Source: Dryas octopetala
Taxonomy: Eukaryota; Streptophyta; Magnoliopsida; Rosales; Rosaceae
NCBI GenBank assembly: GCA_963921425.1
Contig: OY992833.1
Coordinates: forward strand, 17,339,738 to 17,403,737
Length of the DNA stretch: 64,000 nucleotides
Direction: 5' to 3'
Shown: in pieces, positions 13,901-26,514 of the stretch
Numbering within the stretch: position 1 is the first letter of the stretch
Layout of the letters: the number at the start of each line of letters is the position of its first letter
Made by a program: the position numbers and the translations under genes
Notes under the pieces: generated by a model
What the model saw: the letters and a program-made list of their open reading frames with translations, nothing else
Databases searched by the model: none
What the model was told of the DNA's origin: nothing

Positions 13901-16900
13901 TCATTCCAACAATAGTGAAATCCGTAGTCTCAATTAATTCATAAAGGGATACTTTTCTTCAAGCTAGAGCAAACCCAATTCCGTTCTCTTTGAAAAAAAG
14001 AAAGAAAAATAATGTTCCAATGATTTGGGCACTCCCTTTTCTCTGCCTTTCAATCAATTTCACAATCTCCCTTCAATGGAGTTGGAGGGCGTTGATAAAT
14101 GATAACCCCACAAATACAATGAGCCTATTATTATTATCTAATTAAACCATAATTGTATAAAGCTGCAAATGAAGTGCTCCATTTGATAAAAAAATGGGTG
14201 CTCAGAACAGACAAAAATGCCCCAACCCCATCATATATTATGACATTCAATGCTCACTGTCTTAACTTTTTATCTTTATCATCACATTCACGGTATATGC
14301 AAATCTCAGATGAAGTTTTCAATCATGAGATGGATGTAAGTGACAAGAGTTAATAATTAATAATGGCAATTAATTCCACCATTAATTTTGCATGAAATTT
14401 TAACCTAGACGATATGTATGACTTTGACTGCAAAAGTACGTGGTGCTCATCAGCTCTTTTTTTTTTTATATAACTAAGCTCAAAAGTTCAAACTTCGATC
14501 AGATAAAACCTGTTCGATCTATATCTACTACTTTTTTGACCCAAAAGTGCTTTTAGCTTTTAGTGAAGTTCCATATGTCTATTGACTAGTAACATACACA
14601 GAACATATTGCAATAGTATTCATTTCTGTTTTAATTTTCCCCATAAGTAAGTAAGCTTTGGTAGAAACGGCGGAATGATAATGAGTATATAAATCAATAA
14701 AGACCAAAGATAAGTCTAAACTCTAGCATGTTGTGAAACAAAGATTTTCAATGAATACCTTTCAATTCTCGAAGTAGTATTTCCAATATGATATTTGAAT
14801 ATATCGGATTCTATCATGCAGTATCTGCATGCCTATACATTCTTTTCCAATTAACCTATGGTGCATATTGTATGCACACCACATAATTGTATTAAAAAGA
14901 GAATACTATGGTAGAACGTAATATATATGAGAATGTCATATAGGTTAGGAGTAAAAGGTTGAATTAAATAGTATGGTGTTCAAATTTATTCACCAAACAT
15001 TATTCATGTCAGTATCTTATTAGCAGGAAATAAAATCCATCTAGAGTGAATTCATATTTGAATAAAAAATAAAAAATGACACATCATTAATGAATAAATT
15101 TGATAAATGGTAGCTAAATATATGATTGATATATATATATATATAAACGAAAGGTATATTAATTCTCAATTTTATTAACATTGAATGTGCTTTTCCAAAT
15201 ACTTTGAACTGAAGCTAGGCACTCCTCCTTTACTAGTTGGTAGTGGCTTCAGCAAGTTTCTATCTTTTGGCTCCTTTTAATGCAATAGAAATTGGGAAAT
15301 CACCCTTCAATCTTCCTTTTACCACATCTTTAGATGCTATTCTTGAAATGCACGCCAAGAGCTTAAACCATCAAGCCATTCCTGCTCGGCCCCTCTCTCC
15401 CTAGTTGCATGTCTCGATCTTTCTTTCTTCACATTGGTCAAACTATCTAGCTAAAGAAAAAGGGAAAAACAATTAGGGTTCATGTGGTCTAGTTTTATGC
15501 ACCCACACTGATATTATCTCCAATTTAACCACGTACTTTCCAAACTCAGTTCTCATCAAAACAATTAATTGCTAGCTACATTTGTTATATAACCACAATA
15601 CGCTTCAAAAAGTTTCAACTATTAAAAAATGAGTTAACAATATATATCAAACTTACAACGTTCACTTAATACAATTATTCTAAAGATAATAATGATGTCA
15701 TTTGCATCATTAAGAGAACACAAAATACTTTTAAGAGGATTGCACAAAGTTTTCCCCAACAAAAATAGAAGTGATGATATATAGAGTCAATGGGATAGTA
15801 TTTCCTAAAACATGAAATCATCAATTCCAAATTAGTTCATTGCCATTAATTTGAGACAAATCCATTTGGGTTTTATTTTCTTCCTTTAAGCAAAAAAAAC
15901 AAACATAAATGGCAGAAACTTGCTACCTGCTGGTCTACAAAGTCTGAAATGAACTTCATTTGCAGCTTTAATTTGGCGTATAGTACTGTGGTCTATCAAA
16001 ATTTTCAAAGGTTACAGCAGCAAATCATTTTGTCTCTACCAATTAATTGAACTATCAAGGTACAGAAACCAAGAAATTAAATCTGAGTTCAATTGACTAA
16101 ATAGAAATTATCTTGTTCTATTTGTTTCTATCTTCCACTTCAACGATGGCTCTCATTTAATAGAACAAATACGAACAAGATAATTTTAAAAGCAAGTACT
16201 GATATGTAAGTAAAGGGTGGTAAACGATGATATCAAAAACCAGTCAAAAAAGTCACTTATTAAAGTTTAACAAAAAAGCCCGGTATGTAAATTCTTGGCA
16301 TGCAGGCTTTGTTTTTGGTCTACAAGTATCAAATATGACAAACCATGTGGTTGTGAATCTTAATTACATAATTACAAGAATGTGAACACATTTCTGGGGT
16401 ATCCATTAAAACAGTAGGCTTGATCTGTTAATGCCTTCCTTTATTTGGTTAAACATAAAAGTGTTGATAAGTGGGTAGTTGGAAATTAGATTTTGGGGGA
16501 TTAAACAAAAGGTAACAGTGCAGTTTTTGCACAGAGAGAGAGAGAGACTGAGAAAGAAGCAATAATGCAATGTAGGATAGCAGACAGAGGGTTGCTTTTT
16601 GGGTACTTGGGGAATAAAATGCTGTCTCTCTACGAGGATTGGCGTGAAGAGAGAGACTCTCTTTTTCCTCTCTCTCTGTGGATCTCTCTCTCTTAAGAAC
16701 AAAGAACAAGCCAATATTTGCACATATCTGTCATGCATGTAAAAAGAACAAATTATAAACACGAGAAAGGAAAATTTGGAAGAAAATAAAAATAAGTAAA
16801 GAAAATAGGAGTGTGGCCTTTTTATCTTTCATCACACACAGACACCCTGTCTTCTTTCTACCTTTCCCTTTTGGTACTGTTTTTGAATTTCTGCTGGCTT

Positions 16901-17650
16901 TGTCTGTCCATTCAAAGGCTGATGTGTAAAAAGGAGGGAAGCCCTCTTTCTCTTTGTGCACCATAAGAATTTTGAATTGTGGGTCCCATTAGTGAACCCC
17001 TTTTGATGAAATCCCAATAGTTATTGCATAAAAATATATACATATAACACAGTTTAACACAGCAGAAAGGATGACTTATTAATACTGTTACTATATAGTG
17101 TAAATCCTAAGATTTTCGTTCCTTGTCTGTAAATGTATAAAAAACTCACATTTATAAGAGTGTCATTGATGACCAAAAACAAATAATAACAGTGTCATTG
17201 AAGTAAAAGCAAAAAGAAAAGGCAATTAAAATAAAAAGAGAGAGTAGATTGAAATCTTCTTTTGCAGCCTTTGAGGACCATAATGAATATGAGGCCAGGG
17301 AAATATTATTTGATAGGTGCATCATGTTTCATGCCATTAAAACTTACTGTATACATTGATATCTGGAAGTCCCAACAGATGAAAATGATTATAAAAAGTC
17401 ACTCCTTTTTTATACTAATTGCCTTCAAAACAAAAATCTTTAGTGACATAACAATGGGTGATCATAAAAAGATGGTGCAGTGCTAACTGTAAACAGAAGA
17501 GAGAGAAATCAATAGAAAAGAAAAGCTAAAAAGAAAAGCAATCACCCCCAAAAAAAAAAAGTAAAAAAAAATAATAACAGTACACAAATAAAAAGAAAAG
17601 AAAACTCATCAATAACAGGAAGTATAAAGAAGGTGGTCTAGTTTAGCCTG
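10953..17650. other. Intergenic region upstream of the SMXL gene
   Basis: AT-rich with no gene recognised. A degenerate relative of the 10542 MITE is visible around 13300-13460, and an old dispersed repeat at 12420-12670. Positions 16530-16700 are rich in GA/CT tracts. The last few hundred bases should contain the SMXL promoter, but I could not place a TATA box or start site convincingly. Confidence 0.4.
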
Positions 17651-17931
17651 GTATTTCCTAAAGCTATAGCTCATCATCAACTAAACCTCAGAGAGAAAGC
17701 TCTTTGTTTCAAAAACTCACTATCTCTACTTCCAGTTGAGGTGGTGTGTGTGATATTTTCAACTTCCAAGCTTTTTTTCTGAGCTTCTTCTTTTCAAGTT
17801 AGAGAGGGTGGGGGTGGTGTTGAGGAAGAGGGGGATAGAGAGATATAAGAGAAGAAAGTGCTCTCTTGGTTCTGAAGAAAAAGTGTTCTTAACAAAGGGG
17901 TGGGTGTTGGGGGGTGGGTTTTGGTCAAGTG

Positions 17932-17971
17932 ATGCGCTCAGGAGGTTGTGCAGTGCAGCAGACCCTCACAG

Positions 17972-18002
<31 letters not shown>

Positions 18003-18030
18003 CAGCTTGGCAAGGAGGAGAGGCCATGCT

Positions 18031-18065
<35 letters not shown>

Positions 18066-21000
18066 GAGCTCAAGAACCAGTCTCTTGAGAAGGGCTTGTC
18101 TCAAATCTCATCATCATAATCAGCCACACCAAACTTCCTCACATCCACTTCAATGCAGAGCCCTTGAGCTCTGCTTCAATGTGGCCCTCAACAGGCTCCC
18201 AACAACACCTGGTCCTCTGCTCCATGGCCAGCCGTCTTTGTCCAATGCTCTGATTGCAGCTCTCAAGAGAGCACAGGCTCACCAGAGAAGGGGCTGCATA
18301 GAGCAGCAGCAGCAACAACCACTCTTGACCATTAAGGTGGAGTTGGAGCAGCTGATTATCTCCATCCTCGATGACCCAAGTGTCAGCAGGGTCATGAGAG
18401 AGGCTGGCTTCTCCAGCACCTCTGTCAAAAACAACTTGGAGGACTCTTCAGCTTCCTCTGTTTCCTCTGTTTTTCAGTGTTATAGTAGCTCTGGTGGGGT
18501 TTTCTCTTCTCCTTGTTCACCTTCACATCACCAAAACCAGCAGAGAGATGTTTTCAATAGTCCTCCTGGTAATTTTTGGCAGACCCATTTCTTGTCTTAC
18601 ACTTGTGACCAAAACCCACTTCTCTTTTCATCATCCCCACAGAAAAAAGTGGTTGTCCCAATCAACCCCATCATCCCAGATCACTCTGCTTCTTACAAGG
18701 AAGATGATGTCAAGCTGGTATTTGAGGTGTTGGTGAGGAAGAACAAGAGGAAGAACACTGTGATTGTTGGTGATTCTGTGTCCATCACTGAAGGCCTAGT
18801 TGGTGAGGTGATGGGGAGGATAGAGAGAGGAGGAGATCAGGTTCCTGAAGAACTGAGATCAGCCCACTTCATCAAATTCCAATTTTCACCAGTTTCTTTG
18901 AGGTTCATGAAGAGAGAAGATGTTGAGACAAATGTTTCAGAGCTGAAAAGAAAGGTGGACTTGTCTCTAGGAGGTGCTATCATTTACACTGGAGACTTAA
19001 AATGGACAATTAGTCATCATGAGAGAGAGGAAGCAGTCTCAGCTGGTGGTTATAGCCCAGTTGAGCATTTGATTGCAGAAATTGCAAGGTTGGTCTCAGA
19101 CTATGATCATAGCAACAGCTCAAACTCAAACTCAAAGCCAAAGGTGTGGTTGATGGCCACTGCAAGTTACCAGACATACATGAAGTGCCAAATGAGGCAA
19201 CCACCTCTTGAGATTCAATGGGGTCTTCAAGCTGTTTCTGTTCCATCAGGTGGACTTGGTTTGAGCCTCCATGCTTCCAGGTTCAATATTATATCTCTTG
19301 ATCTATACATACTCAATATTTTTTCAAGTTATCTGTTAGCATGTTGTATGTTGATGTGCATAAATCCTCCATTGATGGTCATTCCTTGAGCTTGAAGCTT
19401 TTGTTTTGTACTTTTCTGTTGCTGAGCCTAGTACTACTGCCTACATGGTGGTCTGCATGAAACCAGAAACCACTGAGGAAAAAGTAAGACAGAGATATAA
19501 GAACCACGACCGTCCTTTTGTTTTCTCTTTTTTTTTTTTTTTTGTCAGGATATAGCCAACCCACTCATCAAAATTACAGATTTCACTGCCACATATTGAA
19601 TTAAGATAAAAAAAATAAATATAAAATTACCAGGTCTATTTTCTTTTTCTTTTTTTCCTTCTTCACCTTATATAAATAAAAAAATTCATAAGAAAATTTA
19701 ATATTACAAATAACTCTTTCGTTTGTTTTTTTTGGGTACAAACTCAACTCAGAAAACTATTTTGGAGAACCCTTAAGAGGATTATAATTAGTTAAAATAA
19801 GCTAAATAAATAGTTTTGCATGTGTAGATAAATGACTTTGTCCCTATTTTCAAGGGAAGAAAGGAAAAACATAACATAAAGTATATGCATGTACAGTATA
19901 TCTGAGATGATGGCATTGGTCCAATATATACTATATTCTTTATCAAAGGGTGTTCTTCAAACAGCCAGTACTAATATTTTTTATTAGCAAAGAGAAAAAA
20001 ACATTTATATAACTTATATTTTGTTAGTTGCCCCATCTTAAATATTTTATTTCATACAGTAGTATTGATAAATGAAAGAATAAATTGGTATTTTACAGCA
20101 GCTGATGTATGTTTCACTTATGTTTGATCACAGTGTGCATGACTCAAGATTAATCTTCTCTCAAAACCCATCTGAAGTGCTGGAAACAAAGCCATTCAAT
20201 AGCAGCAAGGATGAACAAGATCATAATAATAAGCTCAGTTGCTGTGAAGAATGCACTTCAAACTATGAAAAAGAAGCTCAGCTGTTCAAATCTGGGCAGC
20301 AGAAATTGCCTGCCTGGCTGCAACCACAAGGCCCTGAAGCCCGTCAAAAGGTACCCAACATTTGTCATACTCAACTTTTGACATGTGGATCACATAAAAT
20401 TGATTTTTTTTTTTTTTCGAATTTAATTCTGATTATAATATTACAATAATTTTCAGGATGAAGTGGCAGAATTGAGGAGAAAGTGGAACAGATTATGCTA
20501 CAGTCTACACCAAGGAAGGCATGCAACTCAGAATCATTTAAGCTCTGCTTTGTACAACCATCAAAGCCTAATGGGAAAGAACTGTTCTTATACTTCATCA
20601 TACCCTTGGTGGTCTACAAGGAATGGCATCTCTCCTGATTTGAATTCAATCTCCTTTGGTGATCAACCAGCTAATTCAGAGCCTGCAGCAGCCCAAGGCT
20701 CGAATCTCGTGCCGCGATTCAGGCGTCAACAATCATGCACAATTGAGTTCAATTTCGATAATGGGGTCCCAAAACATGAGCCAAGTTTGGATTCTCTGAA
20801 AGGCACTGAAGGCAAGGAGGTGAAGATCACCCTTGCTCTTGGTAACTCTGTGTTCTCTGATTCAGTGAAGATGGTGGAAAGAAAAAGTGAATTTGGGACA
20901 ATGCAGAGAGGTGACATGTGTAAGGTGTTGAAAGAGAATGTGCCTTGGCAATCAGAATCCATTCCTTCAATAGTGGAAGCCATTATTGACTCCAAATCAG

Positions 21001-22085
21001 CAAAGCAGGAGACTTGGCTGCTGATTCAGGGGAATGATTCAACTGGAAAAAGAAGGTTGGCTCATGCATTAGCTGAATTGGTTCTGGGGTCTGCTGATTC
21101 ACTCTTGCATATCAACATGAACAAAAGAGAAAGTGAGATGAACCCAAGAGCTGAAATGCTTGAAAGAGCCTTGAAATCCAATGAAAAGCTTGTTGTGTTG
21201 GTAGAAGATGTTGATTTGGGTGATACCCAGTTCTTGAAATTTTTAGGTGATGGTTTCGAAACTCGAAAATTCGGAGAAGTGAGTAGAAGAGAAGGGAGTC
21301 AAGGACAAGCAATCTTCATATTGACTAAGAGTACTGACTCCACAAGCTATGAAGATAAGGCAAAGTACCCAGATTCTATAATCCAAATGGCATTGAAGGT
21401 TGATCATGGTAAAAGCACTAATTTTGGGACACCTAACTTTGATCACAAGCGAAAAGCTGAGTGGGAGCTGCTAAGCAAGACCAAGGCTCCAAGAATTGAA
21501 ACAAAGGAAGATCCAAATGTGGTTGCTGTTGAGAATGTGAATAGCAAGGGATTCTCAAGGCAATCAAGCTTCAACGCCCTTGATCTCAACCTCAAAGCCG
21601 GTGAGGAGGATGACGAAAACGAAGACAGGCCCGGGGAGCTCAGTCCTAATTTAAGTGACTTGACTCGCGAAACCACCGTGGATGGCCAAACCCCACAAGG
21701 GTTCCTCGAAATGGTGGATAACCTCTTTGTTTTCAATCGAAGCCCGGCGAGAGATCGCGAGATCACTGAGCTTTTCTTGTCCAAGATTGAAGGGTGTTTT
21801 GAGGAGGTGTTTGGGAAGCAAAATGTGGTTAGTCTTAGTGTGGATAAGGGGGTGTTAGAGGGGGTTTGTGTTGGGTCTGGTTCTTTTCCCAATAGCTTGT
21901 TTGAGAAGTGGCTGAAAGACATTTTTCAAACGAGTTTGAGGGCGGTTAAATTTGGAGGGAAAGAGGGTATACTTGTAGGGAAGGAGGGTATACTTGTAAG
22001 GCTCTGTTTGGGTAGTAGCAAAGAAGAAGGCATTTTGGAAGGTTTCTTGGGTTCTTGTCTTCCCAAGAAAATCCAAATTTCTTGA
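17932..22085 (+). CDS. SMXL4: SMAX1-LIKE protein, SMXL4/5 clade (Clp-like repressor)
   Basis: I predict three exons: 17932-19280, 20134-20350 and 20457-22085. The junctions are GT-AG and join in frame (Ala-Ser-Ser-Val-His-Asp across exons 1/2) to give 1064 aa. The ATG at 17932 is preferred to the in-frame one at 17914 because family members begin MR-GG/GA-...QTLT-EAASVLK. The N-terminus is a double Clp-N domain (about 1-170), followed by a degenerate ClpB-like ATPase. The P-loop-like [11 protein letters not shown] starts at about residue 714 with Arg where Ser/Thr is expected. The EAR motif LDLNLK lies at about 897. Family knowledge: SMXLs are nuclear, recruit TOPLESS co-repressors through EAR, and the SMXL3/4/5 group promotes phloem formation. 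I see no RGKT degron of the kind needed for strigolactone-triggered turnover, which fits this clade. The C-terminus ...[11 protein letters not shown] closely matches SMXL4/5. The nearest identified gene is TT9, transcribed convergently. SMXL3 is the main alternative assignment. Confidence 0.93.
19281..20133 (+). other. Intron 1 of the SMXL gene
   Basis: GT at 19281 and AG at 20132-20133 bound an 853-bp AT-rich intron. Splicing restores the conserved Ala-Ser-Ser-Val-His-Asp-Ser. The open reading frame reads 105 bases into the intron before its first stop codon, so a naive ORF call would give a wrong C-terminus. Confidence 0.88.
21960..22001 (+). repeat. 21-bp in-frame tandem duplication in SMXL exon 3
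   Basis: Two adjacent 21-bp units encode KEGILVG then KEGILVR. They differ at only two positions (aaa/aag in the first codon, ggg/agg in the last). SMXL4-type proteins normally have one such block before the conserved LCLG. Confidence 0.85.
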
Positions 22086-22639
22086 GTGAGTGAGTGATAT
22101 TCTACATATTCCTCCTCTCCAAGAAATGAAACTGGCCATGTTGTCCTTCTGTAACAACTGCTAATTTTCTAAATAGTATGTGTTTTTTTTGTTTTTCTTT
22201 TTTCACACTTCTTCTCTAGTTTATCCTACATTTTTCAATGCAAATTAATTTGTTCTTCCTGTTTAATTTATATCTTTGAACGCCAAGAGAAAAATAAAGA
22301 ACAAAAACACATAAATTTACGTAGTTCGACAAATTTATTGGTCCACGAAAGAATGAGATCGATGGTTCATTAACTTCATTATCAATGAAATAATTACAAA
22401 GCTTTTCCAATTACCTCTCAACCTTACAACCAACCTAAAGTCTTAATAAACACCTTTTGCACCCTCTAGCATGTGTGGTCAAATTGGACCTAATAGGTTG
22501 ATAATTGTATGCTCTTACCATGTCAAAGTTGGTGCACCAAACTGTTCAAACCAAAACTAATTGACACTAAATAAAGAAATCCAAGAGTTTATATGGTGTG
22601 ATACAAAGATTCGAATTAAAATTTTATATATCAAAATGT
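22086..22639. other. SMXL 3' flank
   Basis: This AT-rich stretch must contain the SMXL 3' UTR. I could not place the polyadenylation site. Positions 22540-22640 carry a short stretch resembling the old dispersed repeat seen at 350 and 660. Confidence 0.4.
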
Positions 22640-22910
22640 ACTCTGTTTAGTCTTTGAATCTTCTTTGTTTCTTATGCTTTATCAGTTCATAAAAAGATTT
22701 GTCCCCCAAACTTTACAAACCTCATATTTTGTCAAGTTCGTCAATAGCTCCATTAAAAAATTCGACATGTCGCTTATGTGGATGAGCAACACTTCAGCTT
22801 TTTTTACGAAGTCATTGACGGACTTGACAAAATATGACTTACTGAAAGGATTTGTAAAGTTCGGAAGGCAAAATAAGAATAAAAATTACTTTCAAAAGGC
22901 ATTTATCTGA
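22640..22910. mobile_element. Fold-back MITE-like inverted repeat
   Basis: The two halves are imperfect inverted copies. 'ccaaactttacaaacctcat' and 'attttgtcaagttcgtcaat' on the left pair with 'attgacggacttgacaaaat' and 'ggatttgtaaagttcgg' on the right. The arms exceed 100 bp with a short loop near 22770-22800. No clear TSD. The 81-aa open frame across it is a by-product of the repeat. Confidence 0.6.
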
Positions 22911-23207
22911 ATAAACCTAAAAAAAATAGGCGACATATCCTTTATTACATTTGTTGTGTGTGACTTCTATCCCTATGAAGTTCCATCATACGTTCTCATT
23001 TTAGGAAGAATTCTTTGTCAATTACAACATTTCCAAAACCATATATAGCCATGAGATAACAACGAATCAAAACCATGCTTCTGATGTTTAAACAAGAGTT
23101 CCTTCATTTTTATGGATATGCATCTCACTCAATGGCCCAACACCATTTTTTTTTATTCCCAATTTTTTTTAGGTTTTGGGGTTATTCCCCATTTTTTTAG
23201 TTTTCTC

Positions 23208-23246
<39 letters not shown>

Positions 23247-25844
23247 GTACCATAGTGAATTGGTGTAATTGTATCTCCAAATTGAACCCATGATCCCAAT
23301 GTACTGTTTCAGCAAGCATGCTTATTCACAACCACTCTACCACAACAAAAGAACCTTTTTAGGCTTTTGAGGGAGGAGTACTTAAAGAAATAAATAAATA
23401 AAAGTATTGCAAATCTTTCTTTGACAAATGTAATATCACTATGTATGTATATCTAGCATAGCTAATAGGCTGCTATCTAATCCGCAGTTCCACACCATCC
23501 CCTAAAAGAGATTTGATTCCTGTGATGAGATTATTATAAACTAAAACTTTTGCTTAGCTCACTATGCCTATCCTCCAATATTAATCACACCTTTAATGGA
23601 CATTAACAAACTTCACATTTTTAAAAAAAATATACTGTACACTTCTTTGTAATTAAGATAAGGTTATTGTGCGGTCCCTTCATCTTGTTCATCATCACAT
23701 CGTAATACTAAATTATTGTATAATAATCCCCATGACATATCTACTAATTATAAAGAATTGTTAGGGAAAAAGGAGGAATTAATGCCCATGTACCCTTCAA
23801 GCAATGATTACTATTTGAGACATTAACAACCCCAATCGATAAGAAAAAAACAAACTAATTAAAGTACTAGTATATACTATATACAAAGATTATCAAAGTG
23901 GAAGATTTTAGCATAGGGAGGTGAGTTCCACTTCCACTCACCAGTCACCACCAAGGTTTCTCAACCACATTTTGGCTTTTGCTAAATCACACCTTTTGCT
24001 AGACAATGGTATTTTTATTATTTTAATTTTCAAAGGAAGGAAAAATGGTTTACAATAATACTAGAGGTATAAGAATTTTTTCTTTTAATTATAAGTTTGA
24101 GCGTTGTGAGAGACTATGTATAACCATAGTCTCGTTAATTTGCAGGTGCTCTCATTAATCGTATTACATCCAATTTTTTACCAATTTTAATTATTGTGTT
24201 AATTCTAAGGGCTAGATGCATTGTCCTTCATTTGTTCTTCAAAGTATGTCCATTAGGTGCAATAAGTATGTGGAGAGAGAAAATTCCACATTTGGGAAGT
24301 AAATTATTGCTTAACAATTTATAAACTCTTGAACTTCTCCACACATTTTGATTTTGAGTTGGTTAAACTAATTTCTTCGTATTATAACTTCACGCTCTGA
24401 TACCATATTATATTAGAGGCTTATCCGAGTATCTCATGCAATATGAGACTGATAATACTCCTCTTCACATAAGACTCAAAAAAAAAGAGTTCAAATATGA
24501 ACAAGTTATTAAAGTACTTTCGGTTTCAAATGAGATATAAAATTTTGAATTTGTTTCGAATTCTCTTTTTCCTTCTTATACTTTTTTACCACAATCAATG
24601 GCACTTCATGCATCTGTCATTATTGCCAAGAAAAAATGAGTAATGATACATATTTCATTGGGCTTGCTCACCAAAAAAAAAAAAAAAAAAAAACATTACT
24701 CTCCAATCTCCACTACAAGCCAATGGCACTTTATGAATTAAATTATTTCTTTTCTTTAGATATATTCTATGATTACTTTGACCTAAAAGGGTTAATTGAT
24801 GATAGCAAACCATATGATTGTATCGAACGGCGGATGTGGGGTCTGTCTTCCTATGATGCAACATATATGATCAAAATTTTAGTCTTTGTGAGTTTCTATG
24901 ATATGATAATTAAATTCTTTGCACCGCTTTAATAAAGGTCTCAAGTGTCCATTATTATTAAGTAAAAGACTGGTCTATTATAGGGGAATGATGGGCATAT
25001 ATCTTCATACAATTAGTGGACCATAATAACACTCACATGGCCCATACAATTAGTGGAACATAATAAGCGAAAAAGACCCAACTTGGGTTATACTAACGAA
25101 ATTGAATATTCTTCAGCCCAAGGGAAAGGCTAATTAACATTATTTACTGGGCAAAAGTAAATAAAGAGCCTCTTATAAATTGGGTAGAGAGTTTCTGGGT
25201 TAACCCAGTGGTGGGTGGGAGGATAATAAGTTAGGATTAGAAAACGTTGAGAGTTCGAGTCTCTCCAATATAGCCAAAAGTTGGGAAGGGATTCAACAAG
25301 AGAAGAACACTGCTAACATCGATCACCTCTATTCAGTTTGAATAACATGTATCATAAAAAGTTAAAAACATCTTATATTACTAGACTGTCTAATAAAAGA
25401 ATAATTTTGTGCCTACTACTGCATTACTAATGATACATTTTATAGATAAGTAACCCACTTCCATATATAGATCTCACATTAGTTCCACCTCTATGAGACA
25501 TGGAATCAGTGATATAATCTATGATACAAATAATTTTAATAATTCAATTTTATTTCTTGCAAGTGTCATAGTCTTGCTATTTGCTAATCTACCTTTCACC
25601 GTTTCCATAAAAGTGTGTCCAAATAGTTATTATAATTTTGGAGAATCATCTCTCCTTGTCACTTGTTAGGTTTGGTAATGATGATGAGTCTCATTTTCTT
25701 CCATGGTAGGCCGTTCTTTAGAAATACTAGGACCCCCACTTTTGTTCAATAATTGCTTCCAAAAGAGGCATTAATTATCTTCCATTATTCAGAATAATAT
25801 ATAACTCTTAAGTTCAAAGTGTTTGTTTGTTTTTAAATGAAGAT
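22911..25844. other. Intergenic region, no gene recognised
   Basis: AT-rich with a (TA)n/(TG)n microsatellite at about 23212-23249 and a long A-run at about 24671-24692. A stretch near 24390-24460 carries words of the old dispersed repeat. No domain-bearing open frame. Confidence 0.4.
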
Positions 25845-26506
25845 TAGAGGTGTACAATGAGATGGGCCGGCCCGAACACAACTCGTTTAAAGTTGGTTTG
25901 GCCCAACCCATTATTAAGTGGGCCGGGCCAAGATTTTCTATCTCGTTGGGCCGGTCCGGCACGAGCCCGTCATGGGTGCCCAAATCCGTGTCAAGCTTGG
26001 GCCGGCTCGAACCCATTACGGGCCAGCCCATTTACATTAATTTTTCTCAATTTTTTTTCAAATTGTTAAAAAATAAATTATCTCCATAAATAAATAAAAT
26101 TATTTAAATTCATAAATTTCCTAAAAGTTAAATACAACATATTTTCTTAAAGTCATTCATTATTAATTGTTATTTTTTTAAAACATATTTTATCATTAAT
26201 TTTTTTTATAAAATTGTTTCTTTATACAATATTCTAATTGTACAAGTATCCTTATACGTGAAATATTAATTTCCCTATAATATATTGAGACGATGTTGAA
26301 TAACTTAAATTAATTTTTAATTTTTAAAAATAAATAATCGGGCCGGTCCAGCACAATCCATTATGGGACGGGCCATGAGTTGGGCTGGGCTTAAAGTGTA
26401 AGATAATTGGATCAGGCCAGTCCAACCCGATTATTAAATAGGCTGACCCAAACATAGCACGAAGTAAGAATAGACCCATTTTAGATGGGCAAGTTATACA
26501 CCTTTA
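25845..26506. mobile_element. hAT-type MITE
   Basis: The element starts TAGAGGTGTACAATGA; its right end reverse-complemented starts TAAAGGTGTATAACTTG. A perfect 8-bp direct repeat ATGAAGAT flanks it (25837-25844 and 26507-26514), the hAT signature. The subterminal regions are full of GGGCCGG-type words and the centre is AT-rich. It is 662 bp and non-coding; the overlapping open frames on both strands come from the GC-rich subterminal repeats. A related but eroded copy lies at 42981-43501. Confidence 0.8.
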
Positions 26507-26514
26507 ATGAAGAT

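Noticed and set aside
16406-17017. Overlapping minus-strand ORFs upstream of SMXL
   Set aside because: They sit in GA/CT tracts, share no domain, overlap each other in different frames, and look like low-complexity by-products.
5525-17650. Possible microRNA or tRNA genes in the long intergenic region
   Set aside because: I scanned by eye for common conserved miRNA sequences and tRNA-like cloverleaf boxes and found none I could support.
25789-26089. Proline/glycine-rich ORFs on both strands near 25.9 kb
   Set aside because: Produced by GGGCCGG-type subterminal repeats of the hAT MITE.
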